In this document: positions 1 to 7,500 of the stretch, piece by piece | How positions within the stretch are numbered: the first letter of the stretch is position 1 | How the letters are laid out: each line of letters starts with the position of its first letter | DNA from: a virus | Strand: one strand, 5' to 3' | Length of the DNA: 26,989 nucleotides | IMG/VR virus record: IMGVR_UViG_3300008113_000544 | Span: 1-26,989 of that record | Notes under the pieces: generated by a model | The model's input: only the letters and a program-made list of their open reading frames with translations | Database searches by the model: none | What the model was told of the DNA's origin: nothing | Program-made: the position numbers and the translations under genes

Positions 1-596
1 GATTCTGATGGCTGAGGAGTATCAGACGGTGACGGAGAAGGAGAAGAAGGCTCAGGCGTTGGCTCAGGAGTTGGCGAAAATGAAGTCTGAGTTGGGGTTG
101 GACTAGGTGTCAGACTTTCAGTTGGCGAAGGGCTTGGCTCTGGTGTCGGCTCTATCACTGTTGGTGATGGGCTTGGCACAGGTGTGGCTACTATTAAATT
201 CGTAGTTAACACATAAGAACCAGTAGGAAATTGTGTACCATTACTTGCTATATAAGCAAAAGATGTTGCACGAATAAAATATTCACCAACCTGCAAAGGT
301 ATAGTGATAATAGATGCTAACACATTGGTAGCACTATGAGCACCATCATCATTGGCAGCAAGTTTAACTGCACCTTGCCAAATCTCAATCCAAGAATCAA
401 TAAATCCTGGATTAGTTTGAGGTGTGCCACTAACAGTTGAAACAGTTGCATCAACTGGTTCAGTTACAGTAAATGGCACATCTACATAAGGTGTGTTAGA
501 ATCTAAGTTAATTGTTACATCATCTGAGTATGATGGGGTAGCAACGAGAGTAGTAAGAACTGCTATTGTTATAATTGAAAGTAATTTATGAAACAA
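1..596 (-). CDS. Secreted protein with Pro/Ser/Thr-rich tail (partial, runs off left edge)
   Basis: The minus frame is open from a TTG at 596 to the window edge (198 codons). GGAGA lies 10 nt upstream of the TTG, and a TAA directly precedes it. The product starts MFHKLLSIITIAVLTTLVAT, a basic tip plus hydrophobic core typical of a Sec signal peptide, with likely cleavage after PSYS. Residues about 25-145 look like a beta-sandwich of the pre-peptidase C-terminal (PPC) type: DSWIEIWQG, AANDDG, GEYFIRA, TGSYVLTT. After about residue 148 it becomes P/S/T/E-rich (TPVPSPSPT, PTPEPSPSP), like cell-wall-spanning linkers of actinobacterial surface proteins. The C-terminus is outside the window. It may be a phage-borne surface or adsorption-modifying protein; a host origin cannot be excluded. 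Reading frame and signal peptide are seen; function is inferred. Confidence 0.7.
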   Translation of the reverse strand, partial: MFHKLLSIITIAVLTTLVATPSYSDDVTINLDSNTPYVDVPFTVTEPVDATVSTVSGTPQTNPGFIDSWIEIWQGAVKLAANDDGAHSATNVLASIITIPLQVGEYFIRATSFAYIASNGTQFPTGSYVLTTNLIVATPVPSPSPTVIEPTPEPSPSPTESLTPSPTPTQTSFSPTPEPTPEPSSPSPSPSDTPQPSE

Positions 597-1291
597 TTAA
601 GATTGGTCTCCATTTGAAAAGTATAAAGTTTAAGCCAGGCAGTAAAGAAACAGAATTATCAGTACCATACCCTAAATCTGCTAAAAATTATTTACCTGAT
701 TGGTTTAAAGATTTTCCTCAAGTAGATTCAAGTGGTACGTTTTCAGCAAAGAAATGTATGCCATTTACTGATTCATTAACAAGTGGGTATATACAAGAAC
801 TATGGTGTGATTTATATATATCTATAAAAGATGGTAATGCCCAATATCGTTGGGCTGGTGATATTAAACCAATAGGAACAAGACAAGAAACATTTAATAG
901 CACTAACTTGTTTCCTAAATTTGATGGATACTTTCAAGGAGAGTTCCATTGGATAACTCAGTGGGAGCCTAAAACCCCTAAAGGATATAGCACAGTTTAT
1001 TCTCACCCATCAGCAAGATTTGATTTACCATTTGTTACATTTTCTGGAATTATAGATACAGACACATACAATGGGACTGGTCCACTACCATTTATTGTTA
1101 AAGAAAACTTTGAAGGTGTAATCCCAGCAGGTACACCTATATATCAAATACATTTTATTAAAAGAGAAACTTGGTCATCAAGTACAGACTTATATGATGA
1201 TGAAAAAGTTTACAAAGAACGGCAGTCTGTTAGAAAATACTTTACTAACGGATACCGTTCTCAGTATTGGAACAAGAAAAAATTTTACTAA
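575..1291 (+). CDS. Phage protein of unknown function (DUF6065-like)
   Basis: Up to 238 residues and the only plus-strand gene in the left 23 kb. It resembles an uncharacterised family I know from cyanophages and other environmental phages, possibly Pfam DUF6065. Recognisable stretches are KKCMPFTDSLTSGYIQELWCD near residues 60-80, TPKGYSTVYSHPSARFDLPF near 130-150, then GIIDTDTY and GVIPAGTPIYQIHFIKRETW. The start is uncertain: TTG at 575 overlaps the divergent gene head-to-head by 22 bp; an in-frame TTG at 614 would avoid this. Neither has a clear Shine-Dalgarno sequence. It ends just before the terminator of the convergent late operon. No signal peptide or membrane segment is seen. Coding is strong, family moderate, function unknown. 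Confidence 0.75.
   Translation: MKVIYETIKIGLHLKSIKFKPGSKETELSVPYPKSAKNYLPDWFKDFPQVDSSGTFSAKKCMPFTDSLTSGYIQELWCDLYISIKDGNAQYRWAGDIKPIGTRQETFNSTNLFPKFDGYFQGEFHWITQWEPKTPKGYSTVYSHPSARFDLPFVTFSGIIDTDTYNGTGPLPFIVKENFEGVIPAGTPIYQIHFIKRETWSSSTDLYDDEKVYKERQSVRKYFTNGYRSQYWNKKKFY
607..625 (-). promoter_or_regulatory. Possible promoter/RBS of the secreted-protein gene
   Basis: On the minus strand a TATACT hexamer (625-620) matches the -10 of the strong promoter at 25578. GGAGA follows at about 611-607 and then the TTG start at 596. The -35 is poor: TTTACT lies only 15 nt upstream. If real, the leader would be very short. The site lies inside the 5' part of the divergent gene. Weak support. Confidence 0.25.
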
Positions 1292-1297
1292 ACTGCT

Positions 1298-1336
1298 AAA
1301 ATTAAAGGCTGACTCAGACGACCCTAGAGGTCAGCC
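1298..1336 (-). terminator. Terminator of the minus-strand late operon
   Basis: A perfect 7-bp stem, GGCTGAC (1336-1330 on the minus strand) with GTCAGCC (1313-1307), has a 16-nt loop that could itself form GACC/GGTC. The minus strand continues with TTTAATTTT. It lies beyond the endolysin stop, facing the convergent plus-strand gene that ends at 1291. There is no T-tract on the plus side, so it reads best as a terminator of the leftward operon. Confidence 0.55.
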
Positions 1337-1401
1337 AACTCCGTGTGAGTACTACTGCAGTTTCCCCACATACTACGTGCAAGCAGAGGTAGTGGTCCCA
1401 T
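1324..1401 (-). CDS. Possible 25-residue peptide after the endolysin
   Basis: An ATG six bases after the endolysin stop opens a 25-codon frame: MGPLPLLARSMWGNCS, then STHTELADL. The stop lies inside the terminator stem-loop. The block 1307-1400 is clearly richer in G and C than the AT-rich genes around it, which suggests constraint on RNA or peptide. There is no good Shine-Dalgarno sequence, so translation would rely on coupling. It may be a peptide gene, an untranslated structured 3' end, or neither. Confidence 0.25.
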   Translation of the reverse strand: MGPLPLLARSMWGNCSSTHTELADL

Positions 1402-1406
1402 AATTA

Positions 1407-1802
1407 TTATATAGCGAGAATATCCTTTGGGTCAACATCTTTACCAGCAGACCAGCGAACATTATCTCTGGCTTCAAAATGTAAATGTGGACCAGAGGAA
1501 TTACCAGTGTTACCTGACTCTCCTATGTGTTGTCCTTTTTTGATTTCATCTCCAGGCTTAACTAATGATTTAGATAAATGTGCATAAATAACCCAAACAT
1601 CTTGTCCTTCAATCTTTTGAACAATCTGTGTTCCATATGATTTACCCCAGTTAGCATTAGCAACTTTTCCATCAGCAACAGCCAAGATATCTGTTCCTTC
1701 TTTGCAAGCAAAGTCGACACCAGTGTGATAACCTTTTGACCACATTTTGCCTAGTTTTTTATAAGCAGTTGTAATCTTTCCATCTTTAATAGGTAAACCC
1801 AT
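1407..1802 (-). CDS. M23-family (LytM-like) peptidoglycan endopeptidase, endolysin
   Basis: 131 residues, a bare M23 metallopeptidase domain that would cut peptide cross-links of the cell wall at lysis. Motifs in order: HTGVD at 26-30 (zinc ligands H26 and D30), YAHLS at 73-77, GNTGNSSGPHLHFE at 97-110 with the HxH pair H106/H108. It has no signal peptide or cell-wall-binding domain, so release would depend on the holin encoded directly upstream. The start is preceded by GAAGG in the end of the holin gene. Position at the end of the late operon next to a holin favours a lysin; a virion-borne peptidase is the alternative. Confidence 0.9.
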   Translation of the reverse strand: MGLPIKDGKITTAYKKLGKMWSKGYHTGVDFACKEGTDILAVADGKVANANWGKSYGTQIVQKIEGQDVWVIYAHLSKSLVKPGDEIKKGQHIGESGNTGNSSGPHLHFEARDNVRWSAGKDVDPKDILAI

Positions 1803-1804
1803 TC

Positions 1805-2059
1805 TTATTTGCCGCCTTCGGCTTTTTTATTTGCTTTTTTAAATATTGCATCAACTTCTTCTTTTGTCAGTTGTCCATCATCTAAGAATGCTTTTGCTAA
1901 ATCTGTGATAACTTTTGACACACCGAGTGCTCCAGCAATCAAGGCTGAGTTAACTGGTTCAACACCAGCGAAAGCACCAGCACCGATAGCAGGTAAAGCC
2001 ATTGTTAAAAACAATGCTACTGAACGAAAGATTACATCTTTTAATATATTTAGTTTCAT
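1805..2059 (-). CDS. Holin-like small membrane protein
   Basis: 84 residues with two hydrophobic segments, about 10-31 (FRSVALFLTMALPAIGAGAF) and 36-53 (VNSALIAGALGVSKVITDL), and a charged C-terminus ending KKANKKAEGGK. This is the build of r1t-type phage holins, which permeabilise the membrane and let the endolysin reach the wall. It sits 2 bp upstream of the endolysin. Residues about 60-73 (DDGQLTKEEVDAIF) look like half an EF-hand. AGGAAT precedes the ATG. Holin is inferred from size, topology and neighbour. Confidence 0.7.
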   Translation of the reverse strand: MKLNILKDVIFRSVALFLTMALPAIGAGAFAGVEPVNSALIAGALGVSKVITDLAKAFLDDGQLTKEEVDAIFKKANKKAEGGK

Positions 2060-2072
2060 ATTATTCCTTTTA

Positions 2073-2348
2073 TTAAATTGTTGGATACTTCATACCAGGT
2101 TTTGGTTTTGGTTTTGGTCTATCTATTGGTCTACCTGGCATAGGTTTTGGTCTAATTGGTTTAGGCTTTAATACAGGAGGCTTTGGTCCAGCAAACTCTA
2201 AACCTTTTGTAATATCTTTTAATGATGGTTTTGGTTCTATTCTATAACCAGAATCATCATTAAAACCTAACTCAATAGGCATAGGTTTAGCACCACCAAC
2301 ACCAGGAGCATTGAGTCTTGTCATTTTTTCAAACGGTGATTTCTTCAT
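2073..2348 (-). CDS. Small Pro/Lys-rich protein of unknown function
   Basis: 91 residues. The first half is mixed (LNAPGVGGAKPMPIELGF), the second half is low-complexity with repeated K-P and R-P pairs (about residues 53-86: KPKPIRPKPMPGRP and similar), likely extended and unstructured. AGGAAA lies 4 nt before the ATG. It sits between the last tail gene and the holin. I do not recognise the family. It might be a flexible virion linker or a lysis accessory, but nothing visible decides this. Confidence 0.65.
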   Translation of the reverse strand: MKKSPFEKMTRLNAPGVGGAKPMPIELGFNDDSGYRIEPKPSLKDITKGLEFAGPKPPVLKPKPIRPKPMPGRPIDRPKPKPKPGMKYPTI

Positions 2349-2355
2349 CTGTTTC

Positions 2356-4341
2356 CTAACTTGTTTCTCTAATTAACACGGTGAGATAACCACCGAATCC
2401 TGAATAGTTCGCTGAAGGAGGAGTCGCACTATTAAAAGCAACAGACTCAACAATTCCACTTATCTGCTCACCAGTTCTAAAATCTTGAAAAATAATTTCA
2501 TCACCAGCAGAATCCAAATCTTCAAGTCTTTGAATACGTTCCCAAGAACGACCATCATAACCAGTACGAACGTTATTTCTATCTGTTTCAACATCAAAAC
2601 AATACAAAGGAAGTTCAATTAAATGGTTACGGGGAGTAGCAGGTAAAGACCTTAATTGGTAACCTTTAAATATTGGACCTGAAGTATCTAAAGTTGAAGT
2701 AGTATCACCTGGTTCTTCATATAAAGATAAACTAAACTTTAAACCAATATATTCTTGTGAACCTTGAGGGTTTTCAATACTAATTTCAGGTGAACCATAA
2801 GTAGTATTATAAACAGCAGTTTCATAAACTGTGTTATCTGAAGCAACGGGTGAAATAATCATACCGCCAAATGTATAATCACCACGTGCACGAACACGTT
2901 TAAAGTTCTTAGGCTCTAATGTTCCATATCTAATAAAACCTGTTTGCAAATAACCATCAGTAACATACTCTGTAAGGGATTCAACGAAATGAAAACTATT
3001 TGCAACCGTAAAAACAATACGATTACTGGTGCCTAAGAAAGCACATGAAGTGGTTGTATTAGTTGTAGTTGAAGTGAAAACATCATTAGCGTAAGCAAAA
3101 CGCAAAGGGCTAATTTGTTCACCCAAGTCAAGGCGAATTAATCCAGCGTTGGCGTTAACACCAGCAGTTGCCCAAACGAATCTATCTCTGAAAGCAAAAT
3201 CGTAAACTGGTTGTGCTGTTTCAACAATTAGTGGACCATAAGAAATGGAACCATCATCAACAGATACAGTTGCAGCACGAACACCTTTACTGGTTCCAAT
3301 TAGCATGTAGCCTAGGTAATATTTCATTGAATAAATAATTTCACCACGAGGCATTTCTGCAGCAACTACAGCAGATGATAGTGAAGTGATAGCACCAGCA
3401 GTGCTTAAAGTAAACTTGTATATAGATGATTGAACACCAGAATAACCAGCAACATAGATGGCAGCACCAGATTCAGCAATGCTTGTAAATGTGTAAGAAG
3501 TATTTGGGTGAGTAAATATTGGTGTAGGTAAACTTGATGTTGATGGTGTTAATTCATAAACTTTATTATCAGCAGCAAGAATTATACGACCCTTAACCCA
3601 ATCCATTGCTACTTTGCCGTTAGTAAAAAGATATGAGTTAATGTTAAACATTAAAGTGTCAGCATCAGCAGAAGTTAAAGTTAATGCTTTTTTGTAAACG
3701 TGTCCTTTATTTGTTCCACCATCAAGGTCATTAGTAACCCAATAGGCTGTTGTACCATCGTCACAAATAGCATAAACAGGGTCTTCTGTACCAGAATTGT
3801 AATCAATAAAATCAACAGCAGTACCATTACCAAGAATTTTATCAACATCGTGACCATCTAAAGATAAAACAGCGTCAGTATCACTGTATCGAATAGAACG
3901 AAGTTTTTGACTAGATGAAGTAGTTATATGACCAGCGTTAACTTTCTTTAAAAGAGTAACCTGACCCTTAGTCCAAACATCAACACCCTGAGAATCCTTA
4001 AAACGATAATCAACTTCCTCACCAGCAGAAGGGTCAAAAAATGTGATACCCTGCCCACGATGAAAAGATGACTGGGAACGAATCCACCAACCAGTTAAAG
4101 ACTGCTCACCTGGTTCACGAGAGTTATCAAACTGTTCCTTCTTATAAGGGGCTGTCTGTCTCTTATATTGCCTATCATTGGATATAGCCAAGAAGAAAGG
4201 CAAACCACCAATAGCACAATCATATTGAATATTAGTATTAGTCCAAGTATCAGAAACAAGACTTGGGTTACCAACATTAATCGGAAAGGCTTCAGTAATA
4301 TCTTTTGAACGAATAGTTCTAACTGTAGGCGTGAATGCCAC
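2356..4341 (-). CDS. Large tail protein, probably beta-propeller-containing spike or baseplate protein
   Basis: 661 residues. The N-terminal about 130 residues (AFPINVGNPSLVSDTWTNTN) could be a virion-attachment part. The middle, about 140-440, has repeated short beta-strand units such as TAYWVTNDL, GRIILAADNKVYEL, AAIYVAGYSG and GYMLIGTSKGVRAA, which suggest a beta-propeller. The C-terminal part mentions ERIQRLEDLDSAGDEIIFQD and looks like another beta domain. No enzymatic motif was identified. GGAG lies 11 nt before the start, 1 bp after the glycine-rich fibre gene. Its place at the end of the tail genes and its size suit a receptor-binding or hub protein. Confidence 0.7.
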   Translation of the reverse strand: MAFTPTVRTIRSKDITEAFPINVGNPSLVSDTWTNTNIQYDCAIGGLPFFLAISNDRQYKRQTAPYKKEQFDNSREPGEQSLTGWWIRSQSSFHRGQGITFFDPSAGEEVDYRFKDSQGVDVWTKGQVTLLKKVNAGHITTSSSQKLRSIRYSDTDAVLSLDGHDVDKILGNGTAVDFIDYNSGTEDPVYAICDDGTTAYWVTNDLDGGTNKGHVYKKALTLTSADADTLMFNINSYLFTNGKVAMDWVKGRIILAADNKVYELTPSTSSLPTPIFTHPNTSYTFTSIAESGAAIYVAGYSGVQSSIYKFTLSTAGAITSLSSAVVAAEMPRGEIIYSMKYYLGYMLIGTSKGVRAATVSVDDGSISYGPLIVETAQPVYDFAFRDRFVWATAGVNANAGLIRLDLGEQISPLRFAYANDVFTSTTTNTTTSCAFLGTSNRIVFTVANSFHFVESLTEYVTDGYLQTGFIRYGTLEPKNFKRVRARGDYTFGGMIISPVASDNTVYETAVYNTTYGSPEISIENPQGSQEYIGLKFSLSLYEEPGDTTSTLDTSGPIFKGYQLRSLPATPRNHLIELPLYCFDVETDRNNVRTGYDGRSWERIQRLEDLDSAGDEIIFQDFRTGEQISGIVESVAFNSATPPSANYSGFGGYLTVLIRETS

Positions 4342-5421
4342 TTAAACTCCTAGTTGAGTTGGAAAACGAATAATTACAACACCTGAACCACCGTTAGTTA
4401 CGGTTCCACCTGAGTATCCACAACCTGCACCGCCACCTGTGTTAGCAGTTCCAGAAGTAGGACCACCACCAGATTCAGTTCCACCGTTGCCACCACCATC
4501 TACACCACCAGTAGGTGAACCTGAACGTTGTGAACCACCACCACCACCTGCTTTATTTACTGGGTGAAAACCAACAATTCTTTTACCTATGCCACCTGAA
4601 CGTGTTGCAGATGTGTTAGTTCCACCAGCACCTCCACCACCGCCACCCCAGTCGTTAGCACCGTAGTAAACGCCAGCGTTGCCGTATTGTCCTAAACCAA
4701 TATTTGGTTGACCGTCAAGTCCTTGCATATATTGTGTAGCATTTGGAATAAATGTAAATGGTGCTACTTGTAAGTTAAGTAAACTTTCACCTCTATTAAA
4801 ATTAACATTAACTTTAGGTTGAGTTGGGTTAGTTGTATAAGTTGGTTGAGTTGGATTACCTGGATAGTTACCAGCGTGTGAACCAGCCCCACCACCTGAA
4901 CCACCTGGTTGACCGTGATTTACGAAAGTACCGTTATCGTTACGACCATTACGTCCACCACCAAGAGCAAGAATATCTCTAAAAGATGAGTTAACTCCAG
5001 GGTTAGCACCTGAACCACCTGCACCAACACTTACAGGAACTAGTCCAACAGGAACAGAAGTAATAGCGTAAACATAACCGCCACCTCCGCCACCACCTGA
5101 ACCACCACCGCCAGCACCAGAAACAGAACCTTGTCCACCCCCACCACCAGCAATAACAACTACTTCAACTTCACCAGGTGTAGAAAAAGTAATACTTCCT
5201 GTAGCATTGAAAGTATGAACGGTGTAACCACCATCATAAGTAATTGTTCCTGTACTAGCAGAAGCAATAACACCATTACCAGCAGCACGAGTGCTACGAA
5301 ACCCATTGTTCCTAGTTTTGTTAAACAAGTTAGCGTTGTTGTAAACTAACGCATTACTTGTTCTATTAGTGCTTAATGTTTCGCTACTTAGGAGTGCTGT
5401 CTTTAATCTATTTACAGCCAT
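4342..5421 (-). CDS. Glycine-rich tail-tip adhesin
   Basis: 359 residues. After about 60 residues of N-terminus comes a beta segment (GGYTVHTFNATGSITF, VEVVVIAGGGGG) and then many glycine runs such as GAGGGGSGGGGGGGY, GGGGGGAGG and GGGGGS, separated by hydrophobic strands, to a terminal GSGVVIIRFP. This matches the glycine-rich domain found in phage tail fibres and adhesins, where glycine runs can pack as polyglycine II helices and the loops bind the host receptor. The hallmark ending VIIRFP is present. GGAG precedes the ATG. It is the best candidate for host recognition in this window. Confidence 0.8.
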   Translation of the reverse strand: MAVNRLKTALLSSETLSTNRTSNALVYNNANLFNKTRNNGFRSTRAAGNGVIASASTGTITYDGGYTVHTFNATGSITFSTPGEVEVVVIAGGGGGQGSVSGAGGGGSGGGGGGGYVYAITSVPVGLVPVSVGAGGSGANPGVNSSFRDILALGGGRNGRNDNGTFVNHGQPGGSGGGAGSHAGNYPGNPTQPTYTTNPTQPKVNVNFNRGESLLNLQVAPFTFIPNATQYMQGLDGQPNIGLGQYGNAGVYYGANDWGGGGGGAGGTNTSATRSGGIGKRIVGFHPVNKAGGGGGSQRSGSPTGGVDGGGNGGTESGGGPTSGTANTGGGAGCGYSGGTVTNGGSGVVIIRFPTQLGV

Positions 5422-5431
5422 CTAAAACTCC

Positions 5432-6481
5432 TTAGTTGTTTTCAGCACCGAATAATTGGAATGTTAACAATGGTGTACTTGCCCAGAAATAAATTTGGTC
5501 TCCCGTTGCAAGTGTTTTACCTAATGTTAAAGTGATAGTATCAAATGATGGAACTGGTGAGTTATACACCAAGTAATCAGATTCATTCAATGTTTCACCT
5601 TTAGGAACAACAGCGATACGATAGTAACCAGTTACTGTATCTCTGGATGCAACTGAAAGAGTTGACAAAACTGCAGAGTAACCAGGTTGAACTGTGTACA
5701 AATAACCAGACCAAGAACGTTTAGCAACTGCACCAGCAAATGATGCTGCAGAAGCAATAGTACCTGACGCTGAGGTTGCGTATGAAACTGTTGTTGTAGT
5801 TGGAGTGTTAATTACACGCCAGTAACCATCAACGTTAGCAACACCAATCTGTGTTTGAATATAATCATCAGGAAGTAAACCGTGAGGTAATGATGTTGTT
5901 AATTGAACAATGTTGTTTATAGAACCTCTGTTAGTTACAGCAGCACCTGCTGCAGGTTGACGCATAACGGTACCTGTAGGTGCAACTGCAGCAGAAGTAA
6001 TTGCTGCTGTAGTAATTGGGAAAGTAAATGTTGTAGTTGTTGGGATAGAAGCAACTACTGCTGTTTGGTCAACAGTTGAAGCAACACCTTGCACAACAAC
6101 AATGTCACCAACAGCAAGACCGTGGTTAGTTGTGGTTGTTAATGTACAAATGTTTGATGCTGCAGCAACGTTGCTCACAGCCAAAAATGAACGTGGTGCC
6201 CCACCAGTTATCAAACCACCAGTAACTGCTGTAGAGGTCACATCAGCAGCACCTCTAGCGTAAGTTAAAGTAGTAGTAGTAGGTGCAGATGCAACCACAT
6301 AACCACCATCAAAAACTGAATCAACTGCTGTTACCACAATGTGGTCACCAGCAACGTAACCGTGTGCTGTACCTGTTGTTAATGTTGCAACGTTAGATGT
6401 TAGTTGCTTGTTTGTTACTGTATTTGCTGAACGACCTGCACCAGAGTTAGCCTGAGCAAGTACGTGATATGTTGATGCCAT
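5432..6481 (-). CDS. Tail or virion surface protein with three 80-residue beta repeats
   Basis: 349 residues. Three repeats of a beta module have exact 80-residue spacing: HG at 40, 120 and 200, and PTTTT at 67, 147 and 227; a GD-type turn follows each HG (45, 125; DD at 205). Each unit reads roughly (V/I)xxLTT...HGxxxGDxIxV...xxVxxxPTTTTxxY. The last about 95 residues (SWSGYLYTVQPG, YYRIAVVPKGE, IYFWASTPLLTFQLFG) form a separate end domain like those of actinophage minor tail proteins. Low-complexity Ala/Thr/Val content suits an exposed virion protein. AAGGATAA precedes the start. Structural role is inferred. Confidence 0.75.
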   Translation of the reverse strand: MASTYHVLAQANSGAGRSANTVTNKQLTSNVATLTTGTAHGYVAGDHIVVTAVDSVFDGGYVVASAPTTTTLTYARGAADVTSTAVTGGLITGGAPRSFLAVSNVAAASNICTLTTTTNHGLAVGDIVVVQGVASTVDQTAVVASIPTTTTFTFPITTAAITSAAVAPTGTVMRQPAAGAAVTNRGSINNIVQLTTSLPHGLLPDDYIQTQIGVANVDGYWRVINTPTTTTVSYATSASGTIASAASFAGAVAKRSWSGYLYTVQPGYSAVLSTLSVASRDTVTGYYRIAVVPKGETLNESDYLVYNSPVPSFDTITLTLGKTLATGDQIYFWASTPLLTFQLFGAENN

Positions 6482-6490
6482 TATTTATCC

Positions 6491-6739
6491 TTATTCTTGT
6501 ATAGGAGGAGTGCTTGGTATTTCATAGTGTGAAATAAATTCATCTTTAACTGGGTCATAAGTATCACCTATGCCAGCATATTTTCCTCTAAAGTTATTGT
6601 TGTAAGATGTTTGAATCCAAGTACCACCTAAACCAAGTTCATTAGCAAGGTATTCTTGTCCTCTGTGTTCTTGAGAGTTATCTACAACTAACACTCTCAA
6701 AACTTTATTGTTATTATCTATCTCGGCAAAATGTGCCAT
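6491..6739 (-). CDS. Small conserved phage protein, tail-fibre neighbourhood
   Basis: 82 residues, starting MAHFAEIDNNNKVLRVLVVDN, with GGTWIQTSYNNNFRGKYAGIGDTYD in the centre. I recognise this pattern from many environmental phages, where a one-domain protein of this type lies among tail genes, but no function is established to my knowledge. Its ATG overlaps the stop of the upstream gene as TAATG, so translation is probably coupled. No membrane segment or signal is present. Confidence 0.8.
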   Translation of the reverse strand: MAHFAEIDNNNKVLRVLVVDNSQEHRGQEYLANELGLGGTWIQTSYNNNFRGKYAGIGDTYDPVKDEFISHYEIPSTPPIQE

Positions 6740-7491
6740 TACGCACCCATCATTAAGAACACTGTAGGTGTTGGGTCAGTAACAACTGCTTGCCAAGAAG
6801 CAGTAGACCCATCTGTTTGTAAGAATTTTGTAGCATTACCTGTTTGAGTTGGTAAACCTTGAGACCATTCTAAACCAGTAGCAGTAGCACTATTAGTTGT
6901 TAAAACTAAACCATTAGCACCAGCAGCAAGATTAGTATAAACATCATTTGCAGTAGCAACTAACAAATCACCTTTAGCATTAAAAGTAGTTAAATCAACG
7001 CTGAAGTTAACAGATATAACAATCCAACTTGTGCCATTATAAACCTTCATAGCATTAATACTTGTATTGTAATACTGTTGACCAGCAATTAAAGCGTTAC
7101 CTTCATTATCTAATGTTGGGTCAGATGATTTATTACCTAAAAAGATAGCCAAAACTTGTGAAGCAGCAGCAGCAGGAGCAGCATTACGAAAATCCTCAGC
7201 AATAGCCATGTGACGAACTTTAGAACCAGCAGTATGAGTTTTAGCAGTAGAACTATCGTGAGCACGAACAATAGTTAAAACACTACCAGCAACACCAGTA
7301 ACTTTAACAATTTCTTCATTAGAAGTATCAGGTTCGATAACAACAATGAAATCATCATTAGCATTAATACTTGCTGAGTTAATACCACCAAGTAAACCAC
7401 TAATGTTATTAACAACCATGCTGGTTGCAGATGGAGATATATTAGCGGTTAGGCTTGTCTCCGAAGATATACTAGACCATTTTCTTGTCAT
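6739..7491 (-). CDS. Tail fibre protein
   Basis: 250 residues. Residues about 10-100 form a beta module with EEIVKVTGVAGSVLTIVRAH and an AxxHxAGxxV ending (KTHTAGSKVRHM), which also appears in the adaptor-like protein encoded next door. The second half carries FNAKGDLLVATANDVYTNL and GANGLVLTTNSATATGLEWS, a motif I know from many actinophage and cyanophage tail fibres. It ends with LMMGA. AAGGAAA precedes the ATG. It is likely a fibre shaft or adaptor that links fibres to the virion. Confidence 0.75.
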   Translation of the reverse strand: MTRKWSSISSETSLTANISPSATSMVVNNISGLLGGINSASINANDDFIVVIEPDTSNEEIVKVTGVAGSVLTIVRAHDSSTAKTHTAGSKVRHMAIAEDFRNAAPAAAASQVLAIFLGNKSSDPTLDNEGNALIAGQQYYNTSINAMKVYNGTSWIVISVNFSVDLTTFNAKGDLLVATANDVYTNLAAGANGLVLTTNSATATGLEWSQGLPTQTGNATKFLQTDGSTASWQAVVTDPTPTVFLMMGA

Positions 7492-7500
7492 TTATTTTCC

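Noticed and set aside
2-106. A plus-strand frame at the left edge ending LAKMKSELGLD that looks like the C-terminus of a GC-rich phage protein
   Set aside because: It is the antisense of the Pro/Ser/Thr-rich tail of the minus-strand secreted protein, which has a start, signal peptide and 198 open codons.
1307-1400. tRNA-like gene in the GC-richer block
   Set aside because: No cloverleaf pairing, no T-loop consensus and no acceptor-stem match on either strand.
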